Positions 1-8,657 are shown, numbered from the stretch's first letter. The stretch is 64,000 nucleotides of DNA from Symbiodinium sp. CCMP2592 (GCA_905221615.1 CAJNDT010003491.1:58501-122500); one strand, 5' to 3'. Notes: generated by a model from the sequence alone, not told the origin. A program made the numbers and translations.

Positions 1-127
1 AAGCCCTGGCCGCGACTACCGAACCCTTATAGAAACCCTGACCTAAACCCTTTAAAAAGGAACCCTGAAAGGAGCCCTGCATAATATGTAGCCTTTAAGA
101 CGGAACTACCTGGGGCTCTATGGAATT

Positions 128-239
128 CATATGGGAGCTTCCGAAAATAGGGGACCCTGAGATAGTACCCTAAATGGTACGATCCCTATAGTAAGGACCC
201 CAAAATAAGGTACCCCCAATTTTCGGAAACTCCCATATG
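128..239. repeat. Foldback element, family A copy 1
   Basis: The ends are inverted: CATATGGGAGCTTCCGAAAA on the left and TTTTCGGAAACTCCCATATG on the right. The interior carries GGTACC-like and AAGGACCCC motifs shared with the copies at 18.2, 34.3, 55.6 and 62.3 kb. It looks like a non-autonomous MITE-like element with no coding capacity. It shares its right CCATATGG terminus with the next foldback. Confidence 0.75.
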
Positions 240-345
240 GGTAGTTGTCAAAATTTTGGCCTGTTTTTGGGTACCCTAAATATTAGGTGCCGTATTATAA
301 TAAGGACCCGAAAAGGGACCATAATTTTGACAACCACTCATATGG
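234..345. repeat. Foldback element, family A-related copy 2
   Basis: The arms GTTGTCAAAATTTTGGCC (left) and the imperfect complement GGACCATAATTTTGACAAC (right) flank a core with TATTATAATAAGGACCC. CATATGG lies at both outer ends. It abuts and overlaps copy 1 by the shared CATATGG, so one probably inserted at the end of the other. The arms differ from the other family A copies but the centre is alike. Confidence 0.65.
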
Positions 346-586
346 CTTCCGTCAGGTTTGCATTATAGGGTTCCATGGGTGTTATGAGGGTTCTAGTCTC
401 TTGGACAATCGCTGGACCATGCCCGAGTGCATAGTTAAATTCTATCGCAGCTTCGGCAGCAGCGCGAGCATCAGGATAGACACCCAAGTTAGTGGTTTTA
501 CCGCACACAGTCAGGCCAGCACCGTAAGTGCCCCGCCCGAATCTCTTGCAAGAGCATCGTGAGCAGCGCGCCGTCTCTGCCTGCGC
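338..586 (-). CDS. Partial AP2/ERF-like DNA-binding domain ORF (exon or relic)
   Basis: A minus-strand stop-to-stop frame of 82 codons ends in TGA at 338-340. It has no good start codon, so it is either an internal or terminal exon or a gene relic. The middle reads GTYGAGL, then CGKTTNLGVYPDARAAAEAA, then IEFNYALG. This matches the C-terminal half of AP2/ERF domains: a GK-x-x-x-LG-x-Y strand turn followed by an Ala-rich amphipathic helix (EAAxAY-type). AP2 proteins are DNA-binding regulators in alveolates and plants. The usual N-terminal strands (xYRGVxxxxxxKWxA) are shortened or lie in another exon. Possible acceptor sites (TTGCAAG, GCAAGAG) occur just upstream of the domain on this strand. 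The stop lies next to the foldback at 234-345. Seen: the frame and motif. Inferred: the family and the exon status. A chance Ala-rich frame is the main alternative. Confidence 0.5.
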   Translation of the reverse strand, partial: AQAETARCSRCSCKRFGRGTYGAGLTVCGKTTNLGVYPDARAAAEAAIEFNYALGHGPAIVQETRTLITPMEPYNANLTEAI

Positions 587-1955
587 TCACGAGCAGTAGG
601 GGAGGAGCGAGAGCAACTCGCAGAGCACTGCTTCCACCAGGCGGTGCCGCCATCACGGTCATGATGCAGAATCGCTGTGGTCACGCGACATTCGCCGAGG
701 CACATAGAGGCCAAGCTTGTCAGAGGCTGTATTGCCAGCATTTAATTACCACGGCCACCATACACCTCTGCAGTGCACATTAAGCGCAGTAGCATCATTC
801 GGTGTGCCACGGCTATGTCATTGCCAACCTTGTCCCAAGGAGCCACTAAACCTCTATCCACCTCGCATTGGGTTCGGTCCCTGGTATGAGGGTTGTAGTG
901 GGGTTGCACAGGCTTGGAAGATGCAGTTGCTTTGGATTGTGGGAGTTGGGTATAGGGCTTGGGGTTTAGGGAACAACTTGCAGGGTCCGGGGATAAAGCA
1001 GGGGTGACTACAGGCTTCATGGTTCTTCTATGTTCTTCTTGTAGGGTCATAGTCATAGCACAACCGCAGTTGGTTAGGGCACTGCTGACTCTAAACTCTA
1101 TAGCACCCATGAACCTTCAAGCAGGGCTTTAGGGACCTAGCCTGGCGCTTTAGCAGGCATGTAGCTTTAGGCTTTTTGGTAAGGTCTAGCCAAGCCTGCC
1201 TTTGCAACACAGGCACACCTGGTGAAGGGTTCTGGGTTTAGGGTCATGAGACCCCAACCCAAGGATCCTCCCCAGAAGAACCCCTGAATCGAAAGCTTAC
1301 AGTCCAAAAAAAAACCCAAAAACTCCAACCTGAGTAAACAGATTCTATCCGGGTTTAGGGTTCAGGGTCTTGGAGTTAAAGGCTTACAAAGGCATGGTAC
1401 TATGGAATGGCATGGCTCCGCTGTCACCTCAAGACTTCAGGGATGTTGACAGCGCCCTGGCTTTGCAGCTCCAGGCCTCGCCGGGTGCTGGGAGGACTTG
1501 AGGGTGATGGCTCTAATCATGAGGGTTTAGGGTTTAGGGAATGGCTCTAAAATACCTTGCGGAGGACGAAAGACGACGCGTAAGATCTAGGAAGCACAGT
1601 ACCAGTTTTGAAGAAGGTTTCAAGCTCTGATGACGGTGCTAGTGACGACAGTCATAACAGTTAGGTTCAGGGTTTAGTCTAGGGAGTTTGCAACTTGGGC
1701 CACATCTCGAGGTTGCTGCTGGGTTTGAGATCCGTTTGCGCTGACTGCCGCTAATTCGATTCCAGATCCCAGTCCGGTTGGTTCTCAGGCAAACGGGTTC
1801 TGGAGTTTCAGGCAACTTTCGAGGTCTACGTCACATGTTGTTGAGGCGGGGGCTTGATATCCTCCACGGGCTCAGCTACACGATTAGCAAATTATGTACG
1901 GGTTCGTGTGCTGGACTCTGGAACCAGGGTCCCGCACTGTAAAAAAAAACTGACG
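587..1955. other. Non-coding stretch with degenerate telomere-like words
   Basis: Scattered TTTAGGG-type words (for example near 1340, 1528 and 1670) and no recurrent element. Short open frames occur on both strands at 511-1110, but they overlap each other and show no recognisable domain. A weak frame continues upstream of the AP2-like ORF on the minus strand. Confidence 0.5.
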
Positions 1956-2037
1956 GACGATGATGATGATGATGATGACGATGATGCTACTGATGATGAT
2001 GACGATGATGCTGCTGAGGAAGCTGATGATGATGACT
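1956..2037. repeat. GAT trinucleotide microsatellite
   Basis: An imperfect GAT/GAC/GCT run that reads as a poly-Asp stretch in one forward frame and poly-Ser on the other strand. It looks like a simple repeat rather than a gene; no flanking coding sequence was recognised. Confidence 0.85.
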
Positions 2038-2542
2038 CTGCTTGGTAAGTGTGATAAGAGACGCGTGTGCCGATGATGCTGGTGTTAGTGATACCGCCGT
2101 CGACGAAGATTAGGATTGCATGTCTCTCATTAGCCATGACCGTCAATTTTATAAATCAACATAAACAGCGACTCAGAAGGCGCGTGTGTACATTGTACAT
2201 GCGACTATACTGATGGGGTCTGGGCAATCTTTCGGTATCCGCTGCGAATGCACCGCATTTTCGCGGACATTCTAGGACTGCGCTAATGGGGCCGCTGCAT
2301 GTTACAAGTATGTCCCAAAACACATCTCTCGAATCTGTCATACCCGAATAGTTTCCCAATGCTTAATGAAGCCTTCTATTGCCATTCAGGCCCTCGATAA
2401 CTTCGTGTGGAAACCTGTGACCGGAACTTCACGAGACCCATTCCCACACATGCCTTCAAGCCACTGATGAGCGATCGAGTTTTGTGTTGCGCGCCGCGCC
2501 TACCCGAGTGAATTTTGATAGCTGGAAGCAGAAATGCCAGGC
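2038..2542. other. Intergenic stretch, nothing recognised
   Basis: Unique-looking sequence between the GAT run and the AGT array. No foldback, no telomeric words and no convincing reading frame. Confidence 0.5.
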
Positions 2543-2584
<42 letters not shown>

Positions 2585-2737
2585 ATAGTAGTAGTAGTGG
2601 CAGTGGTAGTAATACCAGTACTAGTACTAGTACTAGCAGTAGTAGTATTTAGCAGCAGTAGCAGTAGCAGTAGCAGTAGCAGTAGCAGTAGCAGTAGCAG
2701 TAGCAGTAGCAGTAGCAGTAGCAGTAGCAGTAGCAGT
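2543..2737. repeat. AGT/AGC trinucleotide array, upstream half
   Basis: It starts as (TAG)n, becomes degenerate around 2600-2655, and ends as a regular AGCAGT hexamer run. The downstream array at 6089-6186 starts with the same AGCAGT hexamer and then becomes (AGT)n. This suggests one array split by the unit between them. The poly-Val and poly-Ser stretch open in the forward frame here is a product of the repeat. Confidence 0.85.
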
Positions 2738-2746
2738 CGCAAGCAT

Positions 2747-3493
2747 ATGGTACGTCAGCTGCGCACTCTAAGCAAAGCCCCGGTTTTCATAACCCGAGAG
2801 CCAACAGCCCAGCTTCTCGAGCGCCTGCGCCAACCGGACCCGGCCCTAACCATACTTGCACGCTGCATTGCCCGCATCGAGCAACGCAGCATCAGTCCGG
2901 TCTCTGCCCTGTGGCCGACAGCAGTGCACAAGTGGTGGAGCCACCTGAGCACGAATGCACGAGATCTGCAGAAGCTGGCACCACGATTCTGGCAGTCGAC
3001 ACCCTCAACTCAAACCACGGTAGGCCAGCTAATCCCTGCACCTGAGCACGCAACCCCAGTTGCCTGCCCCGACTGTGGACTATATTTCAGCAACCTCACG
3101 CACATGCGCAGACATCGCAGCCAGAAACACAAGCCACCGCCAACTGAAGCCCAAGACAACCCGCCTGCCCCGGTACCTAACCAACAACTTCGAGACCTGT
3201 ATATGCCTCATGCCCTAAATGGTCTCCCACAATGCAGGCATTGTCTTTGGCAGTTTAGCAGTTGGCACTGGTTTCTGCAGCATTTTGCGCATGAGAGATG
3301 CCCTGCCCTTCAGCCCGAAGTCACCGGCGCAGCCACATCTGAGGACCTGACAGCTGCGCCAAACGCTGAACAGCTAGGATCGACTGACGCAGACACCAGC
3401 CTAATCAGCATCGCAGCCCGTCCAATAATGCAGACTTCTGGCCCTCAGATTTCGACTGCTTCTCCGGATGAATCCAATCATCGACTCTGCTGA
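2747..3493 (+). CDS. C2H2-type zinc-finger ORF segment of the retroelement-like unit
   Basis: Open from the ATG at 2747, just past the microsatellite, to the TGA at 3491-3493 (248 residues). The frame is also open through the upstream AGT array, but that part is repeat-derived poly-Val/poly-Ser, so the ATG is preferred. The first ~90 residues are basic and helical-looking. Finger 1 (codons 3065-3130) has CPDC, a 12-residue spacer, and H-x4-H (C-x2-C-x12-H-x4-H). Finger 2 (3233-3301) has CRHC, a 12-residue spacer, then H-x5-C. The tail is Thr/Ser/Ala-rich. Nucleic-acid binding is the likely role, as in the finger domains of LINE proteins. The frame ends while the next two fingers continue in the -1 frame. 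That means either an indel in a decayed copy or a real frameshift in the 22-base overlap 3472-3493. The 5' end is probably missing. Confidence 0.6.
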   Translation: MVRQLRTLSKAPVFITREPTAQLLERLRQPDPALTILARCIARIEQRSISPVSALWPTAVHKWWSHLSTNARDLQKLAPRFWQSTPSTQTTVGQLIPAPEHATPVACPDCGLYFSNLTHMRRHRSQKHKPPPTEAQDNPPAPVPNQQLRDLYMPHALNGLPQCRHCLWQFSSWHWFLQHFAHERCPALQPEVTGAATSEDLTAAPNAEQLGSTDADTSLISIAARPIMQTSGPQISTASPDESNHRLC

Positions 3494-3852
3494 AGCTTGA
3501 TCCGGAACTGGTACAATTAGCATGTGCCAAAGACTGGAGGCCATTAGCGCAACACATCCGACGATCCGACCAGCACCACTGCCCTTTCTGTCAGCAATGG
3601 TTGGCTAGGCCTACCTATTTGTCTCGACATCTAAGCAAGCAGCATGCCAAGATTTATCAAGTACATGACCGGGTGCAGCAGTGGCTCACAGATCGCTCCA
3701 CGGCCATCGGGCATCCTTGCTCGTTCTGCCATACGGAATATAAGGCCAGTCACACCAGTAAACTCCGACATGCACTTGCCTGCACAACGTTGTACCGCAC
3801 AGGGCTCTTACACATCCTTGCCCTCACTCTGCCGCAGGCGGACCACGCGTAC
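3472..3852 (+). CDS. Second zinc-finger segment, -1 frame relative to the first
   Basis: This frame opens after a TGA at 3469-3471 and has no ATG before the fingers. Finger 3 (3580-3645) is CPFC, 12 residues, H-x4-H. Finger 4 (3718-3783) is CSFC, 13 residues, H-x3-C. The spacing is the same as in the upstream segment, so the two belong to one four-finger region split by a frame change. The frame then stays open all the way to 5799, through a Gly/Pro/Arg-rich stretch that lies opposite the 3854-4960 ORF. I cut the feature at 3852 because the better protein lies in the other frame beyond that point. Confidence 0.5.
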
Positions 3853-3853
3853 G

Positions 3854-4960
3854 ATGGACCTGAACCTCACGGAACCCCAGCTGAAGGAGCTGGCCAATGC
3901 GGAGGAGCAAGCGGGACTGATGCATGCTATGCTTCAGAATGCCTCCTCTGGCACCCTGGGCGTCATGGCCAAGAACCTAGCCTCGGAGCTCGACAATCGC
4001 CAGAAGCAGACCGAGCCCATGGACACGACTCAGAGGGACGGCAAGCGCGGAAGCTCCCAGCCAAGGGAGGACCAGCGCCCAGGCAAGGGTCACCTTGCAA
4101 AGTGGCACCGCGGAGCCAACAAGGGGGGCTCTGGAAGTGGCTGGTCCGGCAACCGCGACTGGAAGGACCAGCGGGAGGACAACAAAGGCACGGAGCAGAC
4201 CAAGGAGAAGGACAAAGTGGAGGAGGACGACTGGTTCCAGGAGCAGGGCATTCAGGCAATGTCCAACCGACAGCTTCGCGAGCTGATCGGAATGATGGCT
4301 CGCCTCCTCTTGAGGCACAGCGATCAGATGAGCATCGATCGCTGCGAGTCCGGATTCATGCTCTTCCTCCAGGCCCAGGGCATGCTGACCCTAGTTCCGG
4401 ACTTATTCCAGGTAACGCAAGTCTGGAAGAAGGCCAAAGCCGAGCAGCCGGAGACAATCACGTTGCCCCTCCGGGTTGTGATGTTCAAGCACATCTTGGA
4501 TGTGCTTCTGACGAGACTCGAGGCCTGCCAAAAGTCCGAGGCCAGCCTGAAGGAGGCTCGCGAGATGATGATCTTCGACGACAACAACAACATTCCCTAC
4601 CTGGAATGGAATGCGAGCCAGAAAGCCTTGCAGGTGCGCAAGGACAAGGAGGCCCTTCCTCTCGCCGAGGCCGTGCGCATTCTCCAGGACCTCCAGCGAC
4701 TGGTGCTTCTCCCCTTGGTGATCATGAGATTCCACAGCACGCGGAAGCTGGTCAAGGAGCACAAGGGCGAGGTCTTGCCGATGATGCTGCAGCTGGGAAT
4801 CAGGACACCGGAAGCCCAGCTGGCCTGGAACCACATTGCCAGGCTGGCGCACAGCGGCCTCTTCCGCACGTGCGTCTTCTCGCTTCGAGGCGAGAAGATG
4901 GGTCGCAGCGCTCTGGAAGTGGCGCTTCAGCAGATGATCTACGATCCGTCCGTCGTCTAA
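3854..4960 (+). CDS. 368-residue ORF of the retroelement-like unit, function unknown
   Basis: From ATG at 3854 to TAA at 4958-4960. An in-frame upstream start exists at 3644, but the frame there is the shadow of fingers 3 and 4, so 3854 is preferred. Residues 1-60 are acidic-polar and start MDLNLTEPQLKELANAEEQA. Residues ~60-120 are a Lys/Arg/Gly/Trp-rich, probably disordered RNA-binding-like linker. Residues ~125-368 look globular and mostly alpha-helical, with regular Leu spacing and a conserved-looking FDDNNNIPYLEW segment. Third codon positions are strongly G/C, which supports real coding. I do not recognise a named family. By position it resembles a gag-like or accessory protein between the fingers and the protease-like domain. 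A -1 shift at its end would fuse it to the USP-like domain. Frame 1 is open opposite its whole length. Confidence 0.65.
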   Translation: MDLNLTEPQLKELANAEEQAGLMHAMLQNASSGTLGVMAKNLASELDNRQKQTEPMDTTQRDGKRGSSQPREDQRPGKGHLAKWHRGANKGGSGSGWSGNRDWKDQREDNKGTEQTKEKDKVEEDDWFQEQGIQAMSNRQLRELIGMMARLLLRHSDQMSIDRCESGFMLFLQAQGMLTLVPDLFQVTQVWKKAKAEQPETITLPLRVVMFKHILDVLLTRLEACQKSEASLKEAREMMIFDDNNNIPYLEWNASQKALQVRKDKEALPLAEAVRILQDLQRLVLLPLVIMRFHSTRKLVKEHKGEVLPMMLQLGIRTPEAQLAWNHIARLAHSGLFRTCVFSLRGEKMGRSALEVALQQMIYDPSVV

Positions 4961-5799
4961 ATTTGCCTAATCCCTCCAACTTCTGCTATAGCAATGCCAG
5001 CCTCCTGGCTCTCCTTTGGACGCACTTTTCACTGCCCTGCCAAGGTATCAGGAGCTGTGAGCTTCTCGGTGCCTCCATGCGATCCATCTGGAGTTGGCTG
5101 CAAAGACAGGCCCGCCCGGAAACGCCGTGGCAACACCTTGCCTGGCGAGCCCTACATAGCGGTTGGACTAACCCCTCTAGGCAACACGATGTGGGTGAGT
5201 ACCTTACCTTCCTCAAACCCCACTTAGGCCTAGCTGCGGTTGGAGCTTGGGAATCCAGACTTCAAATGGAAGATCAGCCTGTCAGGTGTGTGGAGTCGGG
5301 GGACACCTGGCCACGCATCCTGCAAGAGCCGCTCGAAGGACAGCCGCTTAACTCTGCTGCACGCGTCAGCCTGCAATCAATTTTGGACACCTGGTCACTC
5401 TCTCAGGAGGGACAGCCGGGCCTAGTGAAGCTGCCAGCAGTGCTGTGTCTGCAGGTCAATAGGTTTAACCTAGGCCTAATACATAGCCCTAAATCCGACC
5501 TTCCCATAGAGCCTGAGCCTAACCTCCAAGTACCATATTACTCTGCCGACCTGACAGCCGGGGATGCACTGCAGCACAGCTACGAGCAATATCAGCGAGC
5601 GGCTGCAATTTTGCACATAGGGCCGAGAAGCACCGAAGGACACTATAGATGCATGCTGTATTCACCCACAGGCCCCGAGATCTACCTCACTGATGATAAC
5701 CAATCAGCCTGTGTACCCAACGAAGCCCAATATAGCCTCTGCCTCCAACAAAGTTATGTGTTCCTTTACATTCGGTGTCGTGATGGCCCAAGCATCTGA
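4957..5799 (+). CDS. Ubiquitin-specific-protease-like (peptidase C19) domain
   Basis: The domain starts at LNLPNPSNFCYSN and runs 280 codons to the TGA at 5797-5799. The Cys box has the expected N-x-C-Y-x-N pattern (Cys codon 4984-4986). The next box, RQHDVGEYLTFL, matches the Q-x-D-x-x-E-F/Y region of C19 proteases. The His box is HIGPRSTEGHYRCMLY (His of GHY at 5641-5643), followed by LTDDN (5689-5700) for the third catalytic residue. All key residues are therefore present, so it may be an active deubiquitinating or deubiquitinase-like enzyme. At about 280 residues it is near the minimum size of a USP core, with few inserts. There is no ATG near its start: the frame is open from 3472, and it overlaps the TAA of the upstream ORF by four bases. 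This suggests expression by -1 frameshift, reinitiation, or loss of a join in a decayed copy. Seen: the motifs. Inferred: activity and expression. Confidence 0.7.
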   Translation, partial: LNLPNPSNFCYSNASLLALLWTHFSLPCQGIRSCELLGASMRSIWSWLQRQARPETPWQHLAWRALHSGWTNPSRQHDVGEYLTFLKPHLGLAAVGAWESRLQMEDQPVRCVESGDTWPRILQEPLEGQPLNSAARVSLQSILDTWSLSQEGQPGLVKLPAVLCLQVNRFNLGLIHSPKSDLPIEPEPNLQVPYYSADLTAGDALQHSYEQYQRAAAILHIGPRSTEGHYRCMLYSPTGPEIYLTDDNQSACVPNEAQYSLCLQQSYVFLYIRCRDGPSI

Positions 5800-6088
5800 G
5801 CTTCCCTGCTGCAGACTGCAGAACACCCTAAGGTAAGCCTCCAACCCTGTGTTCGTTGCACTCCTTGTACAGCACTATAGGAAACCACGCATCCAATGCA
5901 GCAGGTTAGAGCAATCACGAGTTGGTATTCCTGCTTACTGGGGCTTTCGAGGCGAGGGATGCCACTCTTTCTTTTGGGGGATCTCAATTGCAGATCTCGC
6001 GCATAGCGCGCCGGGGTGGTGACCCTGTCAATCCACACGGGTCCGCCAAGCGAGGATCGAGATTTCTTCGCCGCGTCTGGAAGAAGAA
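5800..6088 (+). other. Putative 3' untranslated tail of the unit
   Basis: Non-coding sequence between the USP-like stop and the AGCAGT run. Around 6000-6020 there is a GCGCATAGCGCGC near-palindrome that could form a small hairpin. A 3' tail made of the flanking trinucleotide array would fit LINE-type priming, but this is inference. Confidence 0.35.
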
Positions 6089-6114
6089 GCAGTAGCAGTA
6101 GCAGTAGCAGTAGC

Positions 6115-6179
<65 letters not shown>

Positions 6180-6186
6180 CAGTAAT
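6089..6186. repeat. AGT/AGC trinucleotide array, downstream half
   Basis: About five AGCAGT hexamers followed by roughly 20 AGT units. It mirrors the hexamer end of the array at 2543-2737, as expected if the unit between them split a single array. Confidence 0.85.
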
Positions 6187-7638
6187 AGTGCTTCGTCTTG
6201 CTGCTTCTGCTACGGCGACTGCTGCCGCTATTGTTACGACGACTACACCCTTCCTTTTCCTCACGTTGGCAATGACGACGACAACGATGAAATCAAGTTC
6301 AACCTTCAGTGCTGAACGCTGGCCTGTGGGGTCTTGGGCTGGTGCAAGGGGGGTATTCAGCTTTGAACCCCAAACCAACTTATATGCACAACTTGAACTG
6401 CCTTCAGTCATCAACCGGAAGCTTCCTTCAAAACAAGAATGGCAGGTATGATGGTACCCCTTAGCCTTAGCCCTAAACCTTCAACGCTACGTGTCCATGT
6501 TACGTGTCTATATGCACGATCGACGACCGCGCCTCCGCGAAGCGGCCCAAGCCTGCTAATCAAAGTATGGTGTCAGAATAGCTTCAGCAGAGTGTAATAA
6601 CTTCGGGCCTCGGGGATTTAGGGTTTAGGGTTTAGGGTTAATACCAACCAGGTCATAGTTCGAAAGTTGTATGATTCATTATTCCCTACAACTGGCTCCT
6701 ACGCATTGGAAAGGAGGAGCCAACTTCAACTTCAGGCATTTATGTGCATTGATCTGCAATGCACACATCCGGGTTTTCAACTGCTGGACACTTTGGGCCG
6801 GTTGCAGGGGTCTCTCAATGCTATCCCCATTTTCACAGCAGGAACCCTTTGCTTTTCCATGCCAAGAGAAATTGGCAAACTCGCCTCAACCATATGTCGT
6901 TGACTGAGTGGCGCTTGCATTGATGTTGTGGGTAGCTTGCTAGCGGTAGCATGCAGCAGTCTTTCCCGAAAGAAGGCCAGAGCTTCATGGTGCATTTTGC
7001 GAAGCTATCGCGTGGAGGATGACCCTGGAAGGTGGGGACTCCAAACCCGGGCAACCCAAACTGATGTTCAGCATCAGACTGCCAGAAACTCGGCCTTTGA
7101 AAACTTGAAACCATGAATCCGAACTACTGGTAGGTTGAGATGAAGAGTGCCTGAAACTTACTTAACCCTCGGATGCTAATCCTTATTTCGAAATGTGACA
7201 ACAGGGGTTCTGCAACGTTCCTTGCGGTTTAAGGCTCACGGCTGACGTTCTGTCATGCGTGTCCGAGCCCGGGACCAGCAAGTGCAGCAACCTGGCACCA
7301 GAAACGCAGTGGCCGAGTTAGAGTAGATTCATAGGTTATAGGGTTTAGTCGCAATGCCCGGGCTGCTGCATTTTCATGCTGGCCGGAGACACAGCAGAAC
7401 AGGTTGCGCGTAAAATATGCTGATGACGTTATTTCAATGCTTCCTATCAAGCCCTGGAACCGCTGCAAATTGCAATGAGTTCAGCTTCAGGTTGCCTTGC
7501 TTCGACCAGACACGCATCGCCGCAAGCCCTTCAATATTGAATTAAACGGGAAGTCTAAGTGCCTGAAGCCCGAAATCCAGGAAACTTTTCGGAATAAAGG
7601 CTTTGCAAAGAACAGGAGCCCGCTCTGGATCTTAGAAT
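6187..7638. other. Intergenic stretch with ambiguous frames
   Basis: Contains the telomeric tract at 6616-6640. At 6667-7116 there are overlapping open frames of 60-90 codons on both strands, equally plausible and with no domain. No other element was recognised. Confidence 0.45.
6616..6640 (+). repeat. Interstitial telomere-like tract (TTTAGGG)3
   Basis: Three clean TTTAGGG units plus partial ones. It is one of the purest short tracts in the window. No flanking direct repeat was seen. Confidence 0.85.
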
Positions 7639-7743
7639 TACCTAGAGTCTCCATTGTAGTTGCTTTTTTTGGTTTAACCAAATATATTATAAGGATCCTA
7701 TAAGGCAACCCCAAAAAGGAACTACAATGGAGACTACAGGTAA
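7639..7743. repeat. Foldback element, family E copy
   Basis: The left arm TTACCTAGAGTCTCCATTGT pairs with the right arm ACAATGGAGACTACAGGTAA, followed inward by a second paired block (AGTTGCTTTTTTTGG with CCAAAAAGGAACT). The centre holds TATTATAAGGATCCTATAAG. Related copies lie at 32.7 and 33.4 kb. Confidence 0.7.
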
Positions 7744-7830
7744 CATCCATAGCGTGTCTTTCCAGCCTCTGGCTTTCAAGGGGCCCTATCCTTTGCAGTC
7801 CTACTGGCCGCTGGACTGGAGACAAGTCGA

Positions 7831-7928
7831 CCCTAAACCCTAAATCGTAGTTCCTAAACCCTAAACCATAATTCCTAAACCCTAAACTGGCGCTAAATCA
7901 TCATTCCTAAATCCTATAAATCGTAATC
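7831..7928. repeat. Telomere-word minisatellite, about 21-bp unit
   Basis: Four diverging units, each starting with CCTAAACCCTAAA (or a variant) and ending near CGTAGTT, CATAATT or CATCATT. It shows telomeric words captured in a larger tandem unit. Confidence 0.6.
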
Positions 7929-8374
7929 CCAAGGCCCTAGACCGTTCACCAAAGCCCACGGCCCACCTCTGCATCGGCGCAGCGCGCAGCCCTCGCATCC
8001 TCCAGCGCTGCATCATAGAGGCCTAAAGACCTTCGAAGGCTGAGCTCAGGATTTGTTTTGAGGATCTATAGACCTACTTGTCGGGTATCATGGGGAACTA
8101 AAGGTTAACCTTGTTGGTCATATTTTGGTTATATAGGGACTATACTACCCAAAAAAGGTTAAAGGTTACCTACTAGACTTCAGGAGATGTAGGATTTAGG
8201 CTGAGTTTGAAAGTGTTCGGGCAAAAGAGTTGGGGTTGATTTAAGATTCTTGAAGGGCTATAGGGTTTAGTGATTGAAGCAGCTCGATTTCTGATGGACC
8301 TTCGGCTTGCGAGTTTAGACTAAGGGCTTGGATGGGTTTGGGCTCAAAGGGCATGGGCCATGAGATTTAATCTC
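7929..8374. other. Intergenic stretch
   Basis: Holds a short imperfect inverted pair around AAAGGTTAACCTT (about 8110) and GGTTAAAGGTTACC (about 8156). The word AAAGGTTACC recurs beside the 36-bp array at 56.6 kb and AAAGGTTAC near 35.97 kb. No coding signal. Confidence 0.4.
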
Positions 8375-8447
8375 AATTACCAGAATGGTAGTAATAGTAG
8401 TTATAGTTGTACCCCATTCCTCCATTCCCTACTAACCGAAGGTAAGC
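8375..8447 (+). repeat. Foldback element, family B copy 1 (left arm shortened)
   Basis: Keeps the loop AATGGTAGTAATAGTAGTTA and the whole right arm (CCCCATTCCTCCATTCC, then ACTAACCGAAGGTAAG). About 30 bases of the left arm are missing compared with the copies at 17.4 and 39.5 kb. Confidence 0.75.
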
Positions 8448-8657
8448 TTAGGGAGTTCAGGGCTGAGAGAAGTGCAAGCATCGAGGAACCGAGGACCCAA
8501 CAGCCGCACCACGGCCCGCTGCGCCAAGAGCGGCGCAGCTCGATTTTCACAGAGCTGAGCAGACAGGCGGGCCTGGCGGAGCTCGAGAGTTCAGGCTGTC
8601 AAACAGGTGTAGCCCGGACACCCTATTATAGGTATAGTATAGTTATTATGGTATAGC

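Larger units (their letters stand above)
2741..6088 (+). mobile_element. Retroelement-like unit: zinc fingers plus C19 ubiquitin-protease-like domain
   Basis: A 3.3-kb unit of coding-like, GC-rich sequence sits between two AGT/AGC arrays. In order it holds two finger motifs (frame 2), two more fingers (frame 1), a 368-residue ORF (frame 2), a ubiquitin-specific-protease-like domain (frame 1), and about 290 bp of untranslated tail. Repetitive proteins combining C2H2 fingers with USP-like domains are, to my recollection, found in dinoflagellate LINE-like elements; I could not verify this here. No endonuclease or reverse transcriptase is present. If the retrotransposition genes normally lie upstream, this is a 5'-truncated copy whose insertion split a microsatellite. 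The alternative is a host gene with introns or frameshifts. Telomeric words are absent inside the unit, unlike its surroundings. Confidence 0.55.

Noticed and set aside
2534..2746. Poly-Val/poly-Ser extension of the zinc-finger ORF
   Set aside because: Made by the AGT/AGC array; a real start at 2747 is more plausible, or the true 5' end is missing.
3963..4869. Minus-strand frames of 89-149 codons within the retroelement-like unit
   Set aside because: Antisense shadows of the high-GC3 ORF at 3854-4960.
6667..7116. Several 60-90 codon frames
   Set aside because: Overlapping frames on both strands, none with a domain or splice support.
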